Source: Alphaproteobacteria bacterium
GTDB taxonomy: Bacteria; Pseudomonadota; Alphaproteobacteria; Micavibrionales; UBA2020
DNA length: 7,913 bases
Direction: 5' to 3'
Assembly: GCA_029266795.1 (NCBI GenBank)
Contig: JAQSWE010000116.1
Coordinates: forward strand, 1 to 7,913
A program made the translations under genes and the position numbers. Each line of letters starts with the position of its first letter. Position 1 is the first letter of the stretch. A model generated the notes under the pieces. The model was not told the DNA's origin. It made no database searches and worked only from the letters and a program-made list of their open reading frames with translations. Positions 5,645 through 7,913 of this stretch are shown in pieces.

Positions 5645-6285
5645 GCGCGCGAGGATTTTTTCTGTTTTAACAGAATCTGCCCGAGCCCGATACCCACCAC
5701 GGCAAAGGCCAGCACCGGTAAATAATGCCAGACCAGCAAATGCGCCGGCTGTTCGTTGGGGCAGGCGAAACGCATGCCAAGCGCGGAGAACGAGCCGACC
5801 GCCAGCGCCAGCGCGTAGCCCGCCCAGCCAGACCAGACGGGCGCGGCATGCGATGCCATGTAAATGCCAGCGGCGAAGGGGATAATAAACAGCAGCGAAA
5901 AATCGGTGAGGCAGTTGCGGTAGCCGGCTTCCGGCGGCTCCGCACCCAGCTGCCCGGCAATCAGCAGCACCCAGATAAAACTCGCCAGCCCTAAAATCAC
6001 GCGCTCGACGGTGCGGATGCGCGTATCCGGCACCGATAATTTAAAGGCGGCGTAAGCGGCAAGAAACCCCGCCATCGAAATGCCCGCCGTCTGGCAGACG
6101 TGTTCGCCCAGCATCACCTGCCAGTCGGTGCGGATGCCTTTGGTAAAAATCGTTATCGCAGCAAAGGTAGCAGTAAGGGAGAGGGTGGACAGGATCAGCG
6201 CCAGCGTGCCTGCGCCCGCCATCGGTTTTACGGGTTTCAGATCCTGCGTCAGCTGCGCGATGAGTTTGTCAGTATCCGTACTCAA
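5641..6285 (-). CDS. nrsF: NrsF (DUF1109) membrane anti-sigma factor
   Basis: A 214-residue inner-membrane protein with a short cytoplasmic N-terminus (about 1-24) and roughly six membrane helices, ending in KQKKSSRA; this is the DUF1109/NrsF (PF06532) architecture. These proteins hold the partner ECF16/SigF sigma factor inactive until metal stress. The signature RFACPNEQPAHLLVWHYLPVLAFA (172-195) is clear. Cysteines lie at 64, 125 and 175. The 125/175 pair has the same 50-residue spacing as the two functionally important cysteines I recall for the Caulobacter protein, suggesting a metal or redox sensor. The start is a TTG at 6285, supported by an AAGGAG site 7 bases upstream. It overlaps the sigma gene by 17 bases, indicating translational coupling and controlled stoichiometry. 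Its stop codon lies within the bufA -35 element. Confidence 0.92.
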   Translation of the reverse strand: MSTDTDKLIAQLTQDLKPVKPMAGAGTLALILSTLSLTATFAAITIFTKGIRTDWQVMLGEHVCQTAGISMAGFLAAYAAFKLSVPDTRIRTVERVILGLASFIWVLLIAGQLGAEPPEAGYRNCLTDFSLLFIIPFAAGIYMASHAAPVWSGWAGYALALAVGSFSALGMRFACPNEQPAHLLVWHYLPVLAFAVVGIGLGQILLKQKKSSRA

Positions 6286-6844
6286 GCAGCCACTCCTTCA
6301 TGCGTTTTGTTGCGCGGTGCGCGGTGACCTTCACCGCTGTTTCCGTCATGCCCAGTTTTTTGCCCGCTTCCGCCATCGACAATCCCTCGACCCGCGTCAT
6401 CAGCAGCACCTCGCGCTGCTTTTCGGGCAGCTGGGCGAGCGCCTGTTTCACGTCCTTGCCCAGCATGGCCTCTTCAGGGGTATTCGCCGTATCCCGCATG
6501 AAGGTTACAAGTTCGTCATCATTGATTTCATTGGCGGTCTTGCGGCCGTATTTGCGCAGGTAATCGATCATTTTGTGCCGTGCCACGCCGTACATCCAGT
6601 TGCGGAACGGCTGTTCGGGGCGGTAGGTATGGCGGGCGGCATGGATCGCCAGCAGGATTTCCTGAACGATATCATCGATATGCTCGCGCGCGAAGAAACG
6701 GGCGCGGAGGAAGGTGCGGAGCGGCGGCGTGATCTCGCGCAGTAGCCGCTGATAGGCCACGGCATCGCCGCGCTGCGCCGCCAGCATCAGTTCGGGCCAC
6801 GCATCATGCGCCTCTTTTTTGTCGATTTTTTCGCCAGAAGCCAT
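6269..6844 (-). CDS. sigF: ECF sigma factor, SigF/ECF16-like
   Basis: A 191-residue ECF sigma factor directing RNA polymerase to metal-stress genes. Region sigma-2 spans about 28-98: FLRARFFAREHIDDIVQE, then FRNWMYGVARHKMIDYLRK for -10 recognition and melting. A linker (100-130) leads to region sigma-4 (about 133-187): QALAQLPEKQREVLLMTRVEGLSMAEAGKKLGMTETAVKV, with its helix-turn-helix for the -35. Pairing with a DUF1109 anti-sigma places it in the ECF16 (Caulobacter SigF) group. No clear Shine-Dalgarno precedes the ATG at 6844 (the sequence before it is A-rich), implying modest or leaderless translation. No GTAACC motif lies upstream, so autoregulation from this promoter type is not evident. 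An exact copy of the motif lies inside the gene (codons 113-121). Likely targets are bufABC and possibly nrsF. Confidence 0.93.
   Translation of the reverse strand: MASGEKIDKKEAHDAWPELMLAAQRGDAVAYQRLLREITPPLRTFLRARFFAREHIDDIVQEILLAIHAARHTYRPEQPFRNWMYGVARHKMIDYLRKYGRKTANEINDDELVTFMRDTANTPEEAMLGKDVKQALAQLPEKQREVLLMTRVEGLSMAEAGKKLGMTETAVKVTAHRATKRMKEWLLEYGY
6483..6508 (-). promoter_or_regulatory. Second SigF-type promoter motif, inside the sigma gene and ahead of nrsF
   Basis: On the minus strand GTAACC (6508-6503) and CGAATA (6486-6481) are again separated by exactly 16 bases, matching the bufA promoter in all 12 fixed positions. It covers sigma codons for Val113-Thr114 through Asn121, in the variable linker between domains. 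A transcript from here would begin about 190 bases before the nrsF start and encode the anti-sigma but not a full sigma factor. Confidence 0.6.
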
Positions 6845-6849
6845 TGTTT

Positions 6850-6878
6850 TTGATTGGTTAATTCGGTATGGATACTAT
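6850..6878 (+). promoter_or_regulatory. Sigma70-like promoter of the acetoacetyl-CoA synthetase gene
   Basis: TTGATT (6850-6855) and TACTAT (6873-6878) are spaced by 17 bases on the plus strand, a good housekeeping-type match. The start site would be near 6885, about 43 bases before the ATG. It lies in the 83-base gap shared with the divergent sigma gene. Confidence 0.55.
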
Positions 6879-6927
6879 GCCTTCAGGCTTATATGATGTA
6901 CAGGAATTTTTTGCGAGGTCACCTTTG

Positions 6928-7913
<986 letters not shown>

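Noticed and set aside
6845..6927. SigF autoregulatory promoter upstream of the sigma gene
   Set aside because: No GTAACC on the minus strand. A one-mismatch GGTTAA at 6856-6861 has no CGAA at 16 bases, and no good sigma70 pair was found for this direction.

Overview
The window looks like chromosomal DNA from an alphaproteobacterium. The evidence is GC-rich third positions, a CHASE2-type class III cyclase catalytic domain, an ECF16/SigF-type sigma factor with an NrsF (DUF1109) anti-sigma, and a bufferin-type gene cluster, all familiar from Caulobacter-like bacteria. The exact lineage cannot be read from the sequence.

Layout. (1) 1-607, plus: the 3' part of a class III adenylate/guanylate cyclase. 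It runs in frame to a stop at 471, but its normal C-terminal tail lies in another frame (419-607), so the gene appears broken by a small frame-changing deletion or a sequencing error. (2) 609-1838, minus: a cyclic-nucleotide-binding domain fused to a catalytically intact-looking EAL (c-di-GMP phosphodiesterase) domain, convergent with the cyclase. Together they suggest cAMP/cGMP to c-di-GMP crosstalk. (3) 1979-2398, plus: a small DUF3307 membrane protein, overlapping tail to tail with (4) a TauE/SafE-type exporter (2372-3142, minus). (5) 3143-3585: an AT-rich gene-poor stretch with a minus-strand terminator, a near-perfect 29-base palindrome and a weak promoter candidate. (6) 3586-6844, minus: the main system, read right to left as ECF sigma factor, NrsF anti-sigma, bufA (DUF2282 precursor with four Cys), bufB (DUF692 MNIO enzyme) and bufC (DUF2063 partner). 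(7) 6928 to the window end, plus: the 5' half of acetoacetyl-CoA synthetase, divergent from the sigma gene.

How the main system should work (family knowledge plus inference). Metal stress, probably copper, relieves NrsF inhibition of the sigma factor. The sigma factor then transcribes bufA from a promoter that fits the Caulobacter SigF consensus as I recall it (GTAACC-N16-CGAA). BufB and BufC modify cysteines of BufA, and mature BufA acts as a periplasmic metal-binding peptide. Three features refine this. The bufA -35 element contains the nrsF stop codon. A strong terminator-like hairpin sits between bufA and bufBC, which would make precursor exceed enzyme. A second exact copy of the promoter motif lies inside the sigma gene, placed to boost the anti-sigma as negative feedback.
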